A stretch of 20,000 nt of DNA from Salpingoeca rosetta (Eukaryota; Opisthokonta; Choanoflagellata; Craspedida; Salpingoecidae): NCBI RefSeq assembly GCF_000188695.1, contig NW_004754927.1:915051-935050 (forward strand), written 5' to 3'. Under the pieces are notes generated by a model. It worked only from the letters and a program-made list of their open reading frames with translations, ran no database searches and was not told the origin of the DNA. Positions within the stretch are counted from its first letter, which is position 1. Each line of letters starts with the position of its first letter. Shown here piece by piece: positions 18,320-20,000 of the stretch. The translations under genes were made by a program, and so were the position numbers.

Positions 18320-19785
18320 GCTGTCGTCTTCTTCATCGCTCTCATCATCCTCCTCCTCGTCGTCATCGCTGCCACGCTTTCGTCGGCGTGATCGACGTGA
18401 GCTCGCAGATGCGGCCCTCTTCTTCCTCTGCTCTTCCTTCTTCTTCTTCTTCTTCTCTTCCTCGTCCTCGTCCTCATCCTCCTCATCCTCCTCTTTGTCT
18501 TCCTCTGCTTCGCTCTCCTCTGCATCGTCCATCTCAAACCCAACCTTCAGCTTGGTGATGCGCCCCACATCAACCCCGCGCACCGTGATGGTCTCTTCGC
18601 TCCCGGCGGCAAACGCTCCCTCGTCCACACGCAGCACAAGCCGGCCCGTGGACGTGGGCATGCTCTCGTTCGACAGGGGCGACCGTGGTGGTGGTGTTGA
18701 CGACACAGATGCGTTGGAGATGGAGCGAGGTCGTCGCTTGCTCTGCATGGGTGAGGCAGACGCAGACAGCGCGGCCGTTTGCTGAGCTGCTTTCTCGCCA
18801 TACACCTCCACATACACGTGCTTGGGCGTCTTTGTGGCCTCCTTCTTCTCAGCGCCACGCGTGTCATCCCCTTCATCCTCCTCATCCTCCTCACTGTCGC
18901 CGCTGCCTGTCCTGTTTCTGCTCCTCTTTGTCTTCTTCTTCTTGTCCTTGTCCTTGGTCGATGATCCCTTGTTCTCCTCTGCTGTCCTGATGGTGATTAC
19001 GTAGTCAACCTCAGCAGCGCCCGGCCCCGCCAGCGCCCTCTTCGCCTTGTCTGCGGCTGCATCCGCCTCTGCCCGCGCCGCATCTGCGCTCTCCTGCAGG
19101 CCCTTGAGCTCCTTCTTCTTCTTCCGCGACATAAGCGGTGACGGTGCGCCTTTGGTTGATGCTGAGCGTGCGCGCTGCTCCAACTTCTTCGCTTTGCGCT
19201 CCAAGTCCTGTGCGCGCGCCTGCGCAACAGACGGGTCGACAAACGCGTCGATTTCGCGCTCAATTGCCTTATCGCCGTGCTTCTTAGACAGCCAGTTGTC
19301 GCACACGAACACGGTGGTGTTGTTCGTGTCGTCGCTCACTTCCACACGGTCAAGGTACCACGACGACGACTTGAGGAGCCCTTTCCCGTCGTGCCAGATC
19401 TTGATTCGCTTCAGCTCGCCCAAGTCCACGCAGCTGTGCCGGAACACATCCTCGTGGTTCCTGTGGTGGTGGCGATGGGCGTCATGGTGTGAAATGGAAG
19501 GCAGGTGTGTGTATGTGGGGGGGGGGAGGTGCATGTGCGTTGGGTGTGTGTGCATATGTGTTGGGTGTCATTAAGATGTGGCAGTGAGACACTTTGAGAC
19601 ACATGTGGAGCAATGGACAGCGTGGGAGCGTGTGCATGGGTTCACGGGGTTGTCCTTCGCGTGTAGGCCAGACACAAGCACATGACAGTCAACGCACCGC
19701 TCAAATTTGTCACGATACGTCTCGCTCTTGGCAAGCTTGATCTCGCCAGTGTCGCCGTTCTCGCCATACACAATGATCGAAACAC
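15567..19785 (-). CDS. multi-PLAT-domain protein (LOXHD1-like), 5' partial
   Basis: Exons 19785-19698, 19460-16670, 16429-16384, 16252-16143, 15933-15889 and 15710-15567 join in phase (2, 0, 1, 0, 0) and end in TAA; more exons must lie beyond the window, because 19785 follows an acceptor. About 1,070 residues are visible, with six PLAT (lipoxygenase-homology) units. The first is 'IIVYGENGDTGEIKLAKSET' plus 'LGELKRIKIWHDGKGL'. A second, diverged unit (about 19015-18080) is interrupted by a charged insertion. The third starts near 17940, the fourth near 17470 ('GAGTDANVSLVLFG', 'KSETHRDKFERGHTDVFEV'), the fifth, weaker, near 17085. The sixth is built from the last exons ('GAGTDANVFMTLYGENGNTG', 'HDNWGLGGDWFLDRIEV'). 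PLAT domains bind membranes or proteins; tandem arrays occur in LOXHD1 of hair cells and in protist relatives. The 2,791-nt exon is unusual among neighbours with 45-613 nt exons. Confidence 0.93.
16000..16132. repeat. CA-rich tract with ATTCACGTACACAC units
   Basis: Four copies of ATTCACGTA followed by CA runs (about 16051-16120) lie in the intron 15934-16142 of the PLAT gene. In sense the tract is GU-rich near the donor at 16142. Confidence 0.85.
16508..16628. repeat. (ACACA/AAACACA)n imperfect repeat
   Basis: CACAACACA and AAAACACAC units fill the middle of the intron 16430-16669 of the PLAT gene. In sense they give GTGTTGTG/GTGTTTT sequence. Confidence 0.85.
18105..18535 (-). other. charged low-complexity insertion inside the second PLAT unit
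   Basis: In the coding sense this region gives Glu/Asp-rich, then Lys/Glu-rich, then Arg/Ser-rich sequence, a run of 12 Asp from (GAT)n at about 18284-18319, and Lys/Glu/Arg-rich sequence up to 'KKRAAVSPFVWRLESVVVKV'. PLAT-like strands flank it on both sides, so it looks like an insertion of roughly 140 residues within one domain. Confidence 0.7.
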
Positions 19786-19874
19786 CTGCTTGCAACAAAG
19801 GGGTTGGTGAGCAAAGTACGCGTGTGAGGGTACGCGAGTGACAATAGCTCTCCCGTCGTCACTGCAGATGCACG

Positions 19875-20000
<126 letters not shown>

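Overview
The window is nuclear DNA of an intron-rich unicellular eukaryote. I can thread seven genes through it: five complete, two cut by the window edges. Between them they have 38 complete introns of 112-276 nt (mean about 206). All but one start with GT (one is probably GC) and all end in AG; GTGCGY, GTACGY and GTGTGT donors are common. TAA, TAG and TGA all end genes, so the standard code applies. The mix of genes suggests a choanoflagellate-like or other holozoan protist: an FN3 tail-anchored protein, RWDD2, POLD3, a free-standing HPt phosphotransfer protein, CCDC22 of the Commander complex, and a multi-PLAT protein. HPt proteins are missing from animals, while CCDC22 is missing from most fungi and plants. 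The species is inference; no rRNA or other marker is present.

Layout: (1) 92-1816 (+), 3' part of an FN3-repeat, tail-anchored protein, converging on (2) 2046-2956 (-), a small secreted protein with a polyglutamine run that I do not recognise. (3) 3431-5087 (-), an RWDD2-type protein. (4) 5308-8499 (-), POLD3, the third subunit of DNA polymerase delta, nine exons. (5) 8919-9808 (-), a 130-residue HPt protein. (6) 10110-15102 (+), CCDC22, 17 exons, 621 residues, divergent from (5) across 301 nt. (7) 15567-19785 and beyond (-), the C-terminal part of a PLAT-repeat (LOXHD1-like) protein with a 2.8-kb exon. Exon joins were tested by phase and by matching known family sequence; the joins in genes 3, 4, 5, 6 and 7 all close in frame.

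About half of the window is coding. Much of the rest is microsatellite, mainly (CA)n/(GT)n, with (GTT)n, (ATC)n, (CT)n and G-runs, concentrated in introns and just downstream of stop codons. The genes do not form an obvious pathway; they are neighbours in a compact genome. The points most worth a second look are the HPt protein, paired E2F-like boxes in front of POLD3, several introns that are a multiple of three and free of stops (one carries a 15-bp minisatellite), a probable GC-AG intron, an intron that could fold into a nested hairpin, and the charged insertion inside a PLAT domain.
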